Shown: positions 19,064 through 28,694 of the stretch, piece by piece
Numbering within the stretch: position 1 is the first letter of the stretch
How the letters are laid out: each line of letters begins with the position of its first letter
DNA from: UBA6814 sp040753075
GTDB taxonomy: Bacteria > Desulfobacterota > Desulfovibrionia > Desulfovibrionales > Desulfovibrionaceae
Direction of reading: 5' to 3'
Length of the DNA stretch: 38,636 bases
Assembly: GCA_040753075.1 (NCBI GenBank)
Contig: JBFMHA010000028.1
Span: 1-38,636 of the forward strand
Made by a program: the position numbers and the translations under genes
Notes under the pieces: generated by a model
The model's input: only the letters and a program-made list of their open reading frames with translations
The model's database searches: none
Told to the model about the DNA's origin: nothing

Positions 19064-22000
19064 TCACGCCCTGGCCTCGCCGAAGGGGTCCGCGTCGCCG
19101 TCGCCGTTGACGCCCGACCCCGGCTTCTCCATTCCCGCGGAGCCCGGCTTCTCCATTCCCGCGGAGCCCGGCTTCTCCATTCCAATGAAGAACATGAGCA
19201 GGCTGGGGATCACAAACACGGTGAACACCGTGGACAGGGCCAGCCCGCCCAGGATCACGCTGCCCAGGCCGCGGTACAGCTCCGAGCCCGGTCCCGGGGC
19301 CACGGCCAGGGGCAGCATGCCGAACACCGAGGTGGTGGCGCTCATGTAGATGGGCCGCAGCCGGGTGCGCACGCTCTCCAGCACCGCCTCCCGGCGCTCC
19401 ATGCCGCCCAGCCGCACGTTGTTCAGGGACTGGTGCACGATGAGGATGGCGTTGTTCACCACCGTGCCCACCAGTATGATGAACCCGAGCATGGTCACCA
19501 CGTCCAGGGGCTGGTTGACCAGGAAGACGTTCTGCAGCTTCAGCCCGATGAGCCCGCCCGCCCCGGCCAGGGGCACGGTGAACAGGATGATGAAGGGGTA
19601 CGCGAAGTTGCCGAACAGGGCGCTCATGAGCAGGTAGGTGATGACCACCGCCAGGAGGAAGTCCCACTGCATGACCCGGCGGGTGGCGGTGAGCTTGTCC
19701 GCCGCGCCGGACAGGCGCATGGTCACGCCCGAGAGCAGGCCCATGCCCCGGATCTGGTCCGCCACCGGGCCGGAGATGGTCTCCATGGCCTGCTGCAGGG
19801 GCACGGCCTCGGGCGGGGTGACCTGCAGGGTGATGGTGCGCCGCCGCTCCAGGTGGCGGATGGAGGTGACGCCCGAGGTGCGCGTGAGTTCGGCCACCGA
19901 GGCCACCGGGATGCTCCGGCCGCCCGGCGAGTGGAGCAGGGCGGCATGGAGGTCCTCGGGGGTGTTCACGTCGGCGCGCGCGGCGGTGAGCACCAGGTCG
20001 ATCTTCTTCTTGCCCTCCTCCTTGAACTCGCCCACCTTGCGGCCGTCCATGAACACGTCCATGGCCAGGCCCACGTCCTCGGCGGTGAGCCCGGCGGCCC
20101 GCACCCGCTCCCGGTCGGGCAGGATGCGCACCTCGGGGAAGGTCAGCTCCAGGGACGGCGCCGGCCGGATGCGCGCCCCGGGCACGGCCTGGGAGATGGC
20201 CCCGTAGAAGGCCCCGCCCGCGGCCACCAGCTGCTCCACCGAGTCGCCGGACAGGTCCACGTTGATGGACCGGCCCTCGCCCAGCCGGGTCTGGAAGATG
20301 CCCGCCTGGATGGACACCCCGAACACCCCGGGCAGGGAGTTGCACACGCCGGTGAGGGCGGGGACGAGCTCCCCGGCCCGCTGCTCGTCGTCGGCGATGA
20401 CGCCGAAGATGTTGAACTGGGGGTGGCCCACGTAGAAGCAGTTCCTGATGCCCGGCAGGCCCGGGGGCTGCTTGCCGGCGTAGAAGGGGGCCAGCTGGTC
20501 GAAGACCGCGCGGCCGTTGGCCTCGTACTCGGCCACCGACAGGCCCGGCGGCGGGATGAGGATGTTGAGCACGAGGTTGCGGTTGCCCTGCGGCAGGTAC
20601 TCCATCTTGGGGAAGAAGACCCAGGTGGCCAGCGCCGCGAATCCGGTGAGCAGGGCCACGGTGCAGAGCCGCGAGGCCGGGGTGGCGATGGCCCGGCCCA
20701 GCAGGGCCATGAGGACGTCCGCCATCCGGCCGCCCAGACGGCCCACGGCCAGGCCCAGGTCGCGCAGGGCGCCCACCCGCAGCGCCCGCCGCGCCTCCAG
20801 GCGCATGAGGGTGCGGGAGAACATGGGGATCACCGACACGGACACGAGGAGCGAGAGCATCACCGCGCAGGTCACGGCGATGGAGATGTCCTTGAAGAGC
20901 TGGCCCGCCTCCTCCTCGATGAACACCACGGGCAGGAACACCGCCACCGTGGTCAGGGTGGAGGCCAGGACCGCGCCCCAGACCTCCCGCGCCCCGTCGT
21001 AGGCCGCCAGGAGGGGGCGCTTGCCCAGGCTCCTGCGGTGGCGGTCGATGTTCTCCAGCACCACGATGGCGTTGTCCACCAGCATGCCCACCGCGAAGGA
21101 GATGCCGGCCAGGCTCACCACGTTCAGGTTGCGGCCGAACAGGTCCATGAAGAAGAACGTGCCCACCACGCTGATGGGGATGGCCGCGCCCACCACCACC
21201 GTGGCGCTCAGGCTGCGCAGGAAGAGCAGCAGCACCCCCACGGCCAGCAGGCCGCCGATCATGATGTTGCGCTGCACCAGGTCGATGGCGCCGTTGATGT
21301 AGGGCCGCTGGTCGTACACCCAGTCCAGGAACACCCCATGATCCTTGAGGACGCCCTCGTTCAGGGAGTCGGCCGCCGCGTTGACCCGGTCGGTGAGGTC
21401 CAGGATGTTGGCCCCGGGCTCGGGCCGCACGCCGATGGCCATGCCCGGGTCGCGGTTGTGCATCATGGCCGCGACCTTGCGCGCGTAGCCGAACTCGGCG
21501 TGGCCCACGTCGCGCAGGCGCACCAGCCGGTCGCCGTCCGCGCGCAGCACCACGTCCTCGATGTCCTGCGGGGACTTGAACTCGGCCACCGAGCGGATGC
21601 GCCAGGAGCGCCGGCCCAGGTCCATCTCGCCCGCGGACACGTTGACGTTGGCCGTGTCCAGGGCGGCCGTGAGCTGGCTCAGGGTCATGTCCACCGCGGC
21701 CAGCCGGGCCGGGTCCACCACCACGTGCATCTCCCGCTCGGCGCCGCCGCCGATGAACAGGTCCGCCACCCCGGGGACCCGCTCCAGGTACTGCCGCACC
21801 TCGTCCTCGAAGAAGGTGCGGTAGGTGTCGATGTGCCGGGCGTTGCCCTCCCGGGTCTTGAGCACCATCCAGATCACCGGGTTGGTGCTGGACCCGGTGG
21901 CGCTGATGACGGGCCTGTCCGCGGTCCGGGGATAGGAGGGGACCTCGTTCATCTTGTTGGACACCCGCAGGAGCGCGTTGTCCACGTCGGCGCCCACGGC

Positions 22001-22285
22001 GAAGCGCAGCGTCACCTGGCCCCGGCCGGACTCGGAGGAGGACTCCATCTCCACGAGCCCGGGGATGCCCTTGAGCACCTTCTCCTGCTCCTCGATGATG
22101 TCGCGCTCCACCTCGTAGGGCGTGGCCCCGGTCCAGGTGGTGGTGACCGTGATCTCGGGCTCGGTCACGGTGGGCGAGAGCTGGTAGGGCATCCGCAGCA
22201 GGCCGATGGCCCCGAACAGGAAGGCCAGGATCACCCCCACCAGCACGGTGACCGGGTTCTGGATGGAGAAGCGGATGGGGTCCAT
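19064..22285 (-). CDS. RND efflux pump inner-membrane subunit (AcrB/acriflavin-resistance family)
   Basis: This is a 1073-residue transporter of the usual RND length. It begins FSIQNPVTVLVGVILAFLFGAIGLLRMP (first helix), with two large periplasmic loops and twelve membrane helices. TM4 carries GMLVDNAIVVLENI with D404 and Asn at 405, where AcrB has a second Asp. By family knowledge it is a proton antiporter for drugs or other amphiphiles, trimeric, working with a periplasmic adaptor and an outer-membrane channel. The adaptor gene lies ten bases upstream. No TolC-like gene is present in the window. The C-terminus carries an unusual triple GMEKPGSA repeat after the last helix, followed by an acidic tail. 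Confidence 0.93.
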   Translation of the reverse strand: MDPIRFSIQNPVTVLVGVILAFLFGAIGLLRMPYQLSPTVTEPEITVTTTWTGATPYEVERDIIEEQEKVLKGIPGLVEMESSSESGRGQVTLRFAVGADVDNALLRVSNKMNEVPSYPRTADRPVISATGSSTNPVIWMVLKTREGNARHIDTYRTFFEDEVRQYLERVPGVADLFIGGGAEREMHVVVDPARLAAVDMTLSQLTAALDTANVNVSAGEMDLGRRSWRIRSVAEFKSPQDIEDVVLRADGDRLVRLRDVGHAEFGYARKVAAMMHNRDPGMAIGVRPEPGANILDLTDRVNAAADSLNEGVLKDHGVFLDWVYDQRPYINGAIDLVQRNIMIGGLLAVGVLLLFLRSLSATVVVGAAIPISVVGTFFFMDLFGRNLNVVSLAGISFAVGMLVDNAIVVLENIDRHRRSLGKRPLLAAYDGAREVWGAVLASTLTTVAVFLPVVFIEEEAGQLFKDISIAVTCAVMLSLLVSVSVIPMFSRTLMRLEARRALRVGALRDLGLAVGRLGGRMADVLMALLGRAIATPASRLCTVALLTGFAALATWVFFPKMEYLPQGNRNLVLNILIPPPGLSVAEYEANGRAVFDQLAPFYAGKQPPGLPGIRNCFYVGHPQFNIFGVIADDEQRAGELVPALTGVCNSLPGVFGVSIQAGIFQTRLGEGRSINVDLSGDSVEQLVAAGGAFYGAISQAVPGARIRPAPSLELTFPEVRILPDRERVRAAGLTAEDVGLAMDVFMDGRKVGEFKEEGKKKIDLVLTAARADVNTPEDLHAALLHSPGGRSIPVASVAELTRTSGVTSIRHLERRRTITLQVTPPEAVPLQQAMETISGPVADQIRGMGLLSGVTMRLSGAADKLTATRRVMQWDFLLAVVITYLLMSALFGNFAYPFIILFTVPLAGAGGLIGLKLQNVFLVNQPLDVVTMLGFIILVGTVVNNAILIVHQSLNNVRLGGMERREAVLESVRTRLRPIYMSATTSVFGMLPLAVAPGPGSELYRGLGSVILGGLALSTVFTVFVIPSLLMFFIGMEKPGSAGMEKPGSAGMEKPGSGVNGDGDADPFGEARA
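19119..19183. repeat. In-frame 24-bp tandem repeat, 2.7 copies
   Basis: Identical 24-bp units lie at 19119-19142 and 19143-19166, and a third copy covers 17 bases at 19167-19183. They encode successive GMEKPGSA units at the cytoplasmic C-terminus of the RND pump. Identity at the DNA level suggests recent slippage expansion. Confidence 0.9.
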
Positions 22286-22295
22286 GGAGAAGGCC

Positions 22296-23372
22296 CTACT
22301 GCGGGAGGATGTTGACCGGCTGGCCCGGGCGCAGGCGCTCCTGGCCCTTGACCACCACCTGCGCGCCCTCGGCCAGGCCCGGGCCGCGCAGTCCGGCCTG
22401 CATGCCCAGGTAGGCCGCCACCTCCACCGGCACGGCCTTGGCCGCCCCGTCCTCCACCACGAAGACCAGGCTCTGGCCCTGGGCCATGACCACCGCGTCC
22501 CGCGGCGCCAGCACCGCCTGGACCGGCTCGGCGGCGGGCAGGGCCACCCGGGCCTCCATGCCCTGGGCCAGTCCCGCGGGGTCGGCCAGGCGCACCTTCA
22601 CCGGGAAGGTGCGGGTGGCCGCGTCGCCCCCCGGCACCCGGGCGGAGATCACCCCGCGCAGGGTGCGGCCGGCGACGGACACCTCCACCCCGGTTCCGGG
22701 CCGGGCGAAGGCGTAGGCCTTTTCCGGCGCGGCCAGGAGCACCTCCACCGCGTCCGAGCGGGCCAGCACGGCCACGGGCGCGCCCGGGGAGAGCCATTCG
22801 CCGCGGTCCACGGAGCGCTCCAGCACCACCCCGGCGAAGGGCGCGCGCACCGCGGCCCGGGCCAGGCGCTCGGCCAGGCGCGCGGCCTCGGCCGAAAGCT
22901 GCCGCACCGAGGCCTCCAGCTCCCGGGCCGCGAAATGGGCGCTGTCGCGCTCCGAGGCGGACACGGCCTTGTCCGCGAACAGGGCGGCCATGCGCGTCTC
23001 CTCCAGCCGGGCCAGCTCCAGGGCGGCGGCGGCCCGGTCCCGGGCGGCCTCGGCCGCGGCCAGGTCCTTGGAGAGCAGGGCGGTGTCCAGGCCGGCCAGC
23101 ACCTCGCCGGCCTTGACCGCGTCGCCCTCCTCCACCCGCACCGCGTCCACCCGGCCCTCCACCTCGGCCGCCACCGCGGACACCTCGGGGAACCGCACCG
23201 TGCCCACGAACCAGGCCGTGGGCGCGACCAGGCCGGCGGCGGCCTTGGCCACCACCACGTTGGCCGGGGGCTGGGCCGGGGCCTTCCGCCCCGCGTCCTC
23301 CTCCGCTCCGGCCGTCACGGCCGCCGCGGCCAGGGCCAGCGCCAGGCAAAGGATCGCCGTCGCGCGCCGCAT
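22296..23372 (-). CDS. RND periplasmic adaptor (membrane fusion protein)
   Basis: This is a 358-residue secreted adaptor. The signal peptide is about 1-23. A biotinyl-lipoyl half-motif follows (AEVEGRVDAVRVEEGDAVKAGEVLAGLD), then an alpha-helical hairpin of Ala/Arg/Glu-rich heptads (about 105-175), the second lipoyl half (RAPFAGVVLERSVDRGEWLSPGAPVAVL) and beta-barrel/membrane-proximal segments ending VVKGQERLRPGQPVNILPQ. GGAGGGCGC precedes the ATG at 23372, which restores a normal leader; an extension to 23432 would put 20 extra residues before it. The pump gene follows ten bases downstream, so they are co-expressed. No regulator gene is adjacent. Confidence 0.9.
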   Translation of the reverse strand: MRRATAILCLALALAAAAVTAGAEEDAGRKAPAQPPANVVVAKAAAGLVAPTAWFVGTVRFPEVSAVAAEVEGRVDAVRVEEGDAVKAGEVLAGLDTALLSKDLAAAEAARDRAAAALELARLEETRMAALFADKAVSASERDSAHFAARELEASVRQLSAEAARLAERLARAAVRAPFAGVVLERSVDRGEWLSPGAPVAVLARSDAVEVLLAAPEKAYAFARPGTGVEVSVAGRTLRGVISARVPGGDAATRTFPVKVRLADPAGLAQGMEARVALPAAEPVQAVLAPRDAVVMAQGQSLVFVVEDGAAKAVPVEVAAYLGMQAGLRGPGLAEGAQVVVKGQERLRPGQPVNILPQ

Positions 23373-23486
23373 GCGCCCTCCTTCGACCGCCCCGGGGGGC
23401 GCGCCGCTTGTATGCATTTGCCAATCCAGCACATCCCCTAGCCTTCCGTCCCGGGCCGGTCAACCCCGGGCAACCGCGCGCCGGCC

Positions 23487-23514
23487 TTGACAATGCGCCG
23501 GGGCTGCCTAAGTT
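23487..23514 (+). promoter_or_regulatory. Candidate sigma-70 promoter of htpG
   Basis: A perfect TTGACA (23487-23492), a 16-base spacer and TAAGTT (23509-23514) would start transcription near 23521, about 24 bases before the htpG ATG. No clear sigma-32 element or CIRCE inverted repeat was found. Confidence 0.5.
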
Positions 23515-23544
23515 CATGCCCGACATCGCCCACGGAGGTTCCCC

Positions 23545-25470
23545 ATGGCCGCACACGCCGCCACCCACGAGTTCAAGGCCGAGATCAGCCAGCTATTGGA
23601 GATCATCACCCATTCCATCTACACCAACCGCGAGATCTTCCTGCGCGAACTGGTGTCCAACGCCTCGGACGCCCTGGAGAAGCTGCGCTTCCTGCAGAGC
23701 TCTGGCGAGGCCGTGGCCGACCCGGACCTGGCCCCGGCCATCGCCGTGGACGTGGACAAGGACGCCAAGACCATCACCCTCTCCGACACCGGCCTGGGCA
23801 TGACCCGCGACGAGCTGGTGGCCAACATCGGCACCATCGCCCACTCGGGCTCGGCCGAGTTCATGGCCCGGCTGGCCGCCCAGAAGCAGGAAGGGGACAA
23901 GAACGGCGGCGCGGCCCAGGCCGACGCCCTCATCGGCCGCTTCGGCGTGGGCTTCTATTCGGTGTTCATGGTGGCGAAGGAGGTGGCGGTGGCCACCCGC
24001 TCCTGGCAGGCCGGCGAGGAGGCCGTGCTCTGGACCTCGGACGGGACCGGCTCCTACACCATCGCCCCGGCCGAGGAGCCGCTGCCCCGCGGCGCCCGCA
24101 TCACCATCCGGCTCAAGGACGACGCCGCGGAGTTCGCCGACCCCGAGCGGCTGCGGGAGATCATCCGCCGCCACTCCAACTTCCTGGCCTTCCCCATCAG
24201 CGTGGCCGGCGAGCGGGTGAACACCACCCCGGCCCTGTGGCGCGAGCCCAAGTTCTCCATCACGGACGAGCAGTACGACGAGTTCTACTCCTTCCTGACC
24301 TACGACTCCCAGAAGCCCCTGGACCGCCTGCACCTGGCCGTGGACGCGCCGGTGCAGTTCACCGGCCTGGTGTTCGCGCCGGACCAGGACACCGACACCC
24401 TGGGCCTGGCCGCGGAGCAGTACGGCCTGGACCTCTACGTGCGCCGGGTGCTCATCAGCCGCTCCCTCAAGGACCTCATCCCGCAGTACCTGGGCTTCCT
24501 GCGCGGCCTGGTGGACGCCGAGGACCTGCCGCTGAACATCTCCCGCGAGACCCTGCAGGAGAACCTGCTCATCGCCAAGATCAGGAGCACCCTGACCAAG
24601 CAGGTGCTCAACCGGCTCAAGGCCCTGGCCGAGGAGGATCCCGGGAGGTACGCGACCTTCTGGGGCCGCCACCAGCGCATGTTCAAGCTGGGCTACACCG
24701 ACTTCGCCAACCGCGACGCCTTCGCCGAGCTCCTGCGCTTCAACTCCAGCGCCCACGAGGACGCCAAGGGCCTGACCTCCCTGGCCGAGTACGCGGGCCG
24801 GATGAAGGACGGCCAGAAGGCCATCTACGCCATCTCCGGCCCCAGCCGCGAGGCGGTGCGGCTGTCCGCCCGGCTGGAGATCTTCCGGCGCAAGGGCGTG
24901 GAGGTGCTCTACCTCTTCGATCCCATCGACGAGTTCATCCTGGACACCCTGCGGACCTACAAGGAGCACAAGCTGGCGCCCGCGGAGCAGGCGGACATCG
25001 CCGAGCTGGAGGCCCTGCCCGACGTGGAGGAGGCCCGGAAGGCCGAGGAGCTCACCGCGGACCAGAAGACCGCCCTGGACGGGCTGGTGGCGGCGTTCAA
25101 GGCCGCCCTGGGCGAGCGGGTGGCCGACGTGCGCGCCTCGCGCCGGCTCTCGGACAGCCCGGTGTGCCTGGTGAGCCCGGAAGGGGCCATGTCCTCGGGC
25201 ATGGAGAAGGTCATGAAGGTCATCACCAAGGACACCACCCCGCCCAGGCTGGTGCTGGAGGTGAACCCGGACCACGCCATCACCCGCAACCTGCTCAAGG
25301 TGTACGGCGCGGACCCGGCGGACCCGTTCCTGGCCCTGTCCATCGAGAACCTCTACGACGCGGCCCTGCTCCTGGACGGCTACCTGGCCGACCCCCACGC
25401 CCTCACCAGCCGCACGACGAAGCTGCTCGACCAGGCCGCGGCCTGGTATGCGGAGATCAAGAAGCTGTAA
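23545..25470 (+). CDS. htpG: Molecular chaperone HtpG (Hsp90)
   Basis: This is a 641-residue bacterial Hsp90, close to the usual ~625-640. The GHKL ATPase signatures are EIFLRELVSNASDAL (E35, N39), DTGLGMT (81-87) and GRFGVGFYS (131-139). The middle domain has PLNISRETLQEN with the conserved Arg that contacts ATP, and the C-terminal dimerisation region follows. It is a cytoplasmic ATP-dependent chaperone that remodels client proteins, usually with DnaK. GGAGG lies just upstream of the ATG. It is a single-gene unit with its own promoter and a strong terminator, set between two minus-strand efflux operons with no functional link evident. Confidence 0.97.
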   Translation: MAAHAATHEFKAEISQLLEIITHSIYTNREIFLRELVSNASDALEKLRFLQSSGEAVADPDLAPAIAVDVDKDAKTITLSDTGLGMTRDELVANIGTIAHSGSAEFMARLAAQKQEGDKNGGAAQADALIGRFGVGFYSVFMVAKEVAVATRSWQAGEEAVLWTSDGTGSYTIAPAEEPLPRGARITIRLKDDAAEFADPERLREIIRRHSNFLAFPISVAGERVNTTPALWREPKFSITDEQYDEFYSFLTYDSQKPLDRLHLAVDAPVQFTGLVFAPDQDTDTLGLAAEQYGLDLYVRRVLISRSLKDLIPQYLGFLRGLVDAEDLPLNISRETLQENLLIAKIRSTLTKQVLNRLKALAEEDPGRYATFWGRHQRMFKLGYTDFANRDAFAELLRFNSSAHEDAKGLTSLAEYAGRMKDGQKAIYAISGPSREAVRLSARLEIFRRKGVEVLYLFDPIDEFILDTLRTYKEHKLAPAEQADIAELEALPDVEEARKAEELTADQKTALDGLVAAFKAALGERVADVRASRRLSDSPVCLVSPEGAMSSGMEKVMKVITKDTTPPRLVLEVNPDHAITRNLLKVYGADPADPFLALSIENLYDAALLLDGYLADPHALTSRTTKLLDQAAAWYAEIKKL

Positions 25471-25498
25471 TCGCCGCTGGCCCGCGGCGGACTCTCAG

Positions 25499-25526
25499 GG
25501 GCGGCCTCCGGGCCGCCCTTTTCTTT
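25499..25526 (+). terminator. Rho-independent terminator of htpG
   Basis: GGGCGGCC (25499-25506) pairs perfectly with GGCCGCCC (25511-25518) across a TCCG loop, followed by TTTTCTTT. It lies 28 bases past the htpG stop. Confidence 0.9.
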
Positions 25527-25577
25527 CGCCCGCCGTCCCGGACGCCGGCTCGGGGCGGCGGAAGGGGAGGGCGCGTC

Positions 25578-28500
25578 CTACGCCCCCCCCTCCCCCTCGG
25601 CCTCGGCCGCGGCCGCGGGCCGGAAGGCGCGGGCGAGCCGGCTCTGGAGCTTGTCCAGATAGATGTAGTAGACCGGGGTGATGTACAGGGTCAGCGCCTG
25701 GGACACGATGAGCCCGCCCAGGACCGCCAGGCCCAGGGGCTGCCGGGCCTGGGCCCCGGCCCCCAGGCCCAGGGCGATGGGCAGGGTGCCCATGAGCGCG
25801 GCCATGGTGGTCATCATGATGGGCCGGAAGCGCACCAGCGCGCCCTGGCAGATGGCCTCCTCGGGCGGGAGGTCGCGCTGGCGCCGGGCCGCGATGGCGA
25901 AGTCGATCATCATGATGGCGTTCTTCTTCACGATGCCCACCAGCATGATGACGCCCACGAAGCCGTAGATGTCGAGCTGCATGCCGAAGGCCATGAGCGT
26001 GAGCAGCGCGCCCGCGCCGGCCGAGGGCAGGCCCGAGAGGATGGTCAGGGGGTGGACGAAGCTCTCGTACAGGATGCCCAGCACGATGTAGATGACCACG
26101 ATGGAGAGGATGAGCAGCAGCCACATGCCCTTGAAGGACTCCTGGAAGGCCTGGGCCGCGCCCTGGAAGCTGGTGGCGATGCCCGCGGGCAGGGTGTTGC
26201 GGGCCAGCTCCGAGATGCGCTCCACGGCCTGGCCCAGGGACACGCCCGGGGCCAGGTTGAAGGAGATGGTGGCCGAGGGCATCTGGCCGGAGTGGTTCAC
26301 GGACATGGGGCCCACGCCGGTGGAGATGTCGGCCAGGGACTCCAGGGGGGCCAGCTTCCCGGTGGCGGCGGAGCGCACGTAGAGCAGGGACAGGGCGTGC
26401 GGGTCGCGCTGGAACTGGGGGGCCAGCTCCATGATGACGCCGTAGCTGTTGTTGGGCGCGTAGATGGTGCTCACCTTGCGCTGGCTGTAGGCGGTGTCCA
26501 GGGCGTCCTCGAACTGGAAGGCGGTGACGCCCAGGGCCGAGGCCCGGTCGCGGTCGATGGACACGTTGACCTGGGGGTTCCTGAGCTGCAGGTCGGAGTT
26601 AACGTCGGTGAGGCCGGGGACGCCCTTGACCAGCTCCTCGAAGGCCACGGCCTGCTCGGCCAGGAGCCGGGTGTCCGGGTGCTGCAGGGTGAACTGGTAG
26701 AGGGCCTTGGTGGTGCGCGCGCCGATGCGGATGCTGGGCGGGTTCTGGGGCACGCCCCGGATGCCCGGGAACTGGTTGAGCAGGGGCCGCAGTTCGGCGA
26801 TGACCTGGTCCACGCTCTTGTCGCGCTCGGACTCGGGCTTGAGCCGGGCCATGATGCGGCCGGTGTTGGCGGTGCGGTTGGGTCCCGAGGCCCCGGTCAC
26901 GGACATGGTGGCGGCCACGTCGGGATGGCCGGCCGCCACGTCCGCGAGAAGCTTCTGGCGCTCGCGCATGGCCGGGAAGGAGATGCCCTCGTCGGCCTCG
27001 GTGTAGATCTGGATCTGGCCGGTGTCCTCGGCGGGCAGGAAGCCCTTGGGGATGCGCGCGAAGAGCCAGGCGGTGGCGGCCAGCAGCGCCAGGGAGGCCA
27101 GGAGCACGGCCAGGCGGTGGCGCACGGTCAGGCGCAGGGTGATCTCGTAGAGCCGCAGCGAGCCCTGGAAGAACCGCTCGGAGAAGCGGTGGAGCCCGGT
27201 GTCGCGCTCCCTGGGCGCGGAGCGCAGCATGGTGCGGCAGAGCATGGGGGTCAGCGACAGGGACACGAACCCGGAGATGAGGATGGCGACCATGATGGTC
27301 ACCGCGAACTCGTTGAAGAGCCGGCCCACCACCCCGCCCATGAACAGCACCGGCAGGAACACCGCGGCCAGGGACAGGGTCATGGACACGATGGTGAAGC
27401 TGATCTCCCGCGAGCCCTCGAACACCGCCGTGAGCGGGGCCTGGCCCTCCTCCATGTGGCGCACGATGTTCTCCAGCATGACGATGGCGTCGTCCACCAC
27501 GAAGCCCAGGGACAGGGTCAGCGCCATGAGGGAGATGTTGTCCAGGGAGAATCCGGCCAGGTACATGGCCGCGAAGGCGCCCACGATGGACATGGGCAGG
27601 GCCAGGCTGGGGATGACGGTGGCGCGCAGGTTGCGCAGGAACAGGAAGATGACCAGCACCACCAGGCCCACGGCCAGGTACAGGGTGAGCTTCACGTCCT
27701 GCACCGAGGCGCGGATGGACTCGGAGCGGTCGTAGAGGGTCTCGAACCGGACCGAGGCCGGGACCTGGGCCTGGAGCTCGGGCAGGATCGCCTTGACCGC
27801 GTCCACGATGCGCACGGTGTTGGACCCGGGCTGGCGCTGGATGGCCAGGACGATGGCGGGGGCGCCGTTGAACAGGTTCTGGCGCTTGTCGTTCTCCACG
27901 CTGTCCAGGACCTGGCCCAGCTCGGCCAGGCGCACCGGAGCCCCGCCCCGCCAGGCCACGACGAGCGGGCGGTACGCGGCCGCGGACTGGAGCTGGTTGT
28001 CGGTGCGCACGGTGTACTCGCGCTGCGGGCCGCTGACCGTGCCCGTGGGCAGGAGCACGTTGCCGTTGCGGACCGCGGCGGCCACCTCGTCCACCCCGAT
28101 CTCGCGGGAGGCCAGGGCGTGGGGGTCGAGCTGGATGCGCACCGCGTACTTCTGGGAGCCGTAGACGTTGACCTGGGCCACCCCGCTCACCATGGACAGG
28201 CGCTGGGCCATGAGGTTTTCCGCGTACTCGGTCACGTCGGACAGGGGCAGGATGGGCGAGGTCACGGCCAGGTAGAAGATGGGCGTGTCCGCGGGGTTGA
28301 CCTTGCGGAAGGAGGGCGGGTTGGCCAGGTCGTCGGGCAGGGCGCGCATGGCCGAGGAGATGGCCCGCTGCACGTCCAGGGCCGCGGCGTCCAGGTTCCG
28401 GTCCAGGGCGAACTGGAGGGTGATGCGGGTGGCGCCCAGGTAGTTGGACGAGGACATGGACTCCAGGCCGGCGATGGTGGAGAACTCCTTCTCCAGGGGG

Positions 28501-28694
28501 GTGGCCACGGACGAGGCCATGGTGTCCGGGCTGGCCCCGGGCATCTCGGCCCGGACCTCGATGGTGGGGAAGTCCACGTTGGGCAGGTCGGACACGGGCA
28601 GGCGCACGTAGCCCATGAGCCCGAAGAGCAGGATGGCGGCCATGACCAGGGTGGTCATGACCGGCCGCTCGATGAAGATGCGGGAGACGTTCAT
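25578..28694 (-). CDS. RND efflux pump inner-membrane subunit, MdtB/MdtC-like
   Basis: This is a 1038-residue RND transporter starting MNVSRIFIERPVMTTLVMAAILLFGLMGYVRLP. TM4 has GFVVDDAIVMLENI with both proton-relay aspartates (D401, D402). TM10-TM11 carry LVGIVKKNAIMMIDFA with the conserved lysine, typical of the MdtB/MdtC and HAE1 branch. The ATG overlaps the adaptor's stop (ATGA), so translation is coupled. By family knowledge it exports drugs, bile-salt-like or other amphiphilic compounds with an outer-membrane channel. None is encoded nearby. It is a different branch from the pump at 19.1-22.3 kb, so the two are not a recent duplication. Confidence 0.94.
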   Translation of the reverse strand: MNVSRIFIERPVMTTLVMAAILLFGLMGYVRLPVSDLPNVDFPTIEVRAEMPGASPDTMASSVATPLEKEFSTIAGLESMSSSNYLGATRITLQFALDRNLDAAALDVQRAISSAMRALPDDLANPPSFRKVNPADTPIFYLAVTSPILPLSDVTEYAENLMAQRLSMVSGVAQVNVYGSQKYAVRIQLDPHALASREIGVDEVAAAVRNGNVLLPTGTVSGPQREYTVRTDNQLQSAAAYRPLVVAWRGGAPVRLAELGQVLDSVENDKRQNLFNGAPAIVLAIQRQPGSNTVRIVDAVKAILPELQAQVPASVRFETLYDRSESIRASVQDVKLTLYLAVGLVVLVIFLFLRNLRATVIPSLALPMSIVGAFAAMYLAGFSLDNISLMALTLSLGFVVDDAIVMLENIVRHMEEGQAPLTAVFEGSREISFTIVSMTLSLAAVFLPVLFMGGVVGRLFNEFAVTIMVAILISGFVSLSLTPMLCRTMLRSAPRERDTGLHRFSERFFQGSLRLYEITLRLTVRHRLAVLLASLALLAATAWLFARIPKGFLPAEDTGQIQIYTEADEGISFPAMRERQKLLADVAAGHPDVAATMSVTGASGPNRTANTGRIMARLKPESERDKSVDQVIAELRPLLNQFPGIRGVPQNPPSIRIGARTTKALYQFTLQHPDTRLLAEQAVAFEELVKGVPGLTDVNSDLQLRNPQVNVSIDRDRASALGVTAFQFEDALDTAYSQRKVSTIYAPNNSYGVIMELAPQFQRDPHALSLLYVRSAATGKLAPLESLADISTGVGPMSVNHSGQMPSATISFNLAPGVSLGQAVERISELARNTLPAGIATSFQGAAQAFQESFKGMWLLLILSIVVIYIVLGILYESFVHPLTILSGLPSAGAGALLTLMAFGMQLDIYGFVGVIMLVGIVKKNAIMMIDFAIAARRQRDLPPEEAICQGALVRFRPIMMTTMAALMGTLPIALGLGAGAQARQPLGLAVLGGLIVSQALTLYITPVYYIYLDKLQSRLARAFRPAAAAEAEGEGGA

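Noticed and set aside
19433..22315. A 960-codon plus-strand open frame opposite the first RND pump, and similar long frames opposite other genes
   Set aside because: His/Gly/Asp-rich antisense shadows caused by high G+C; the sense strands carry full protein families.
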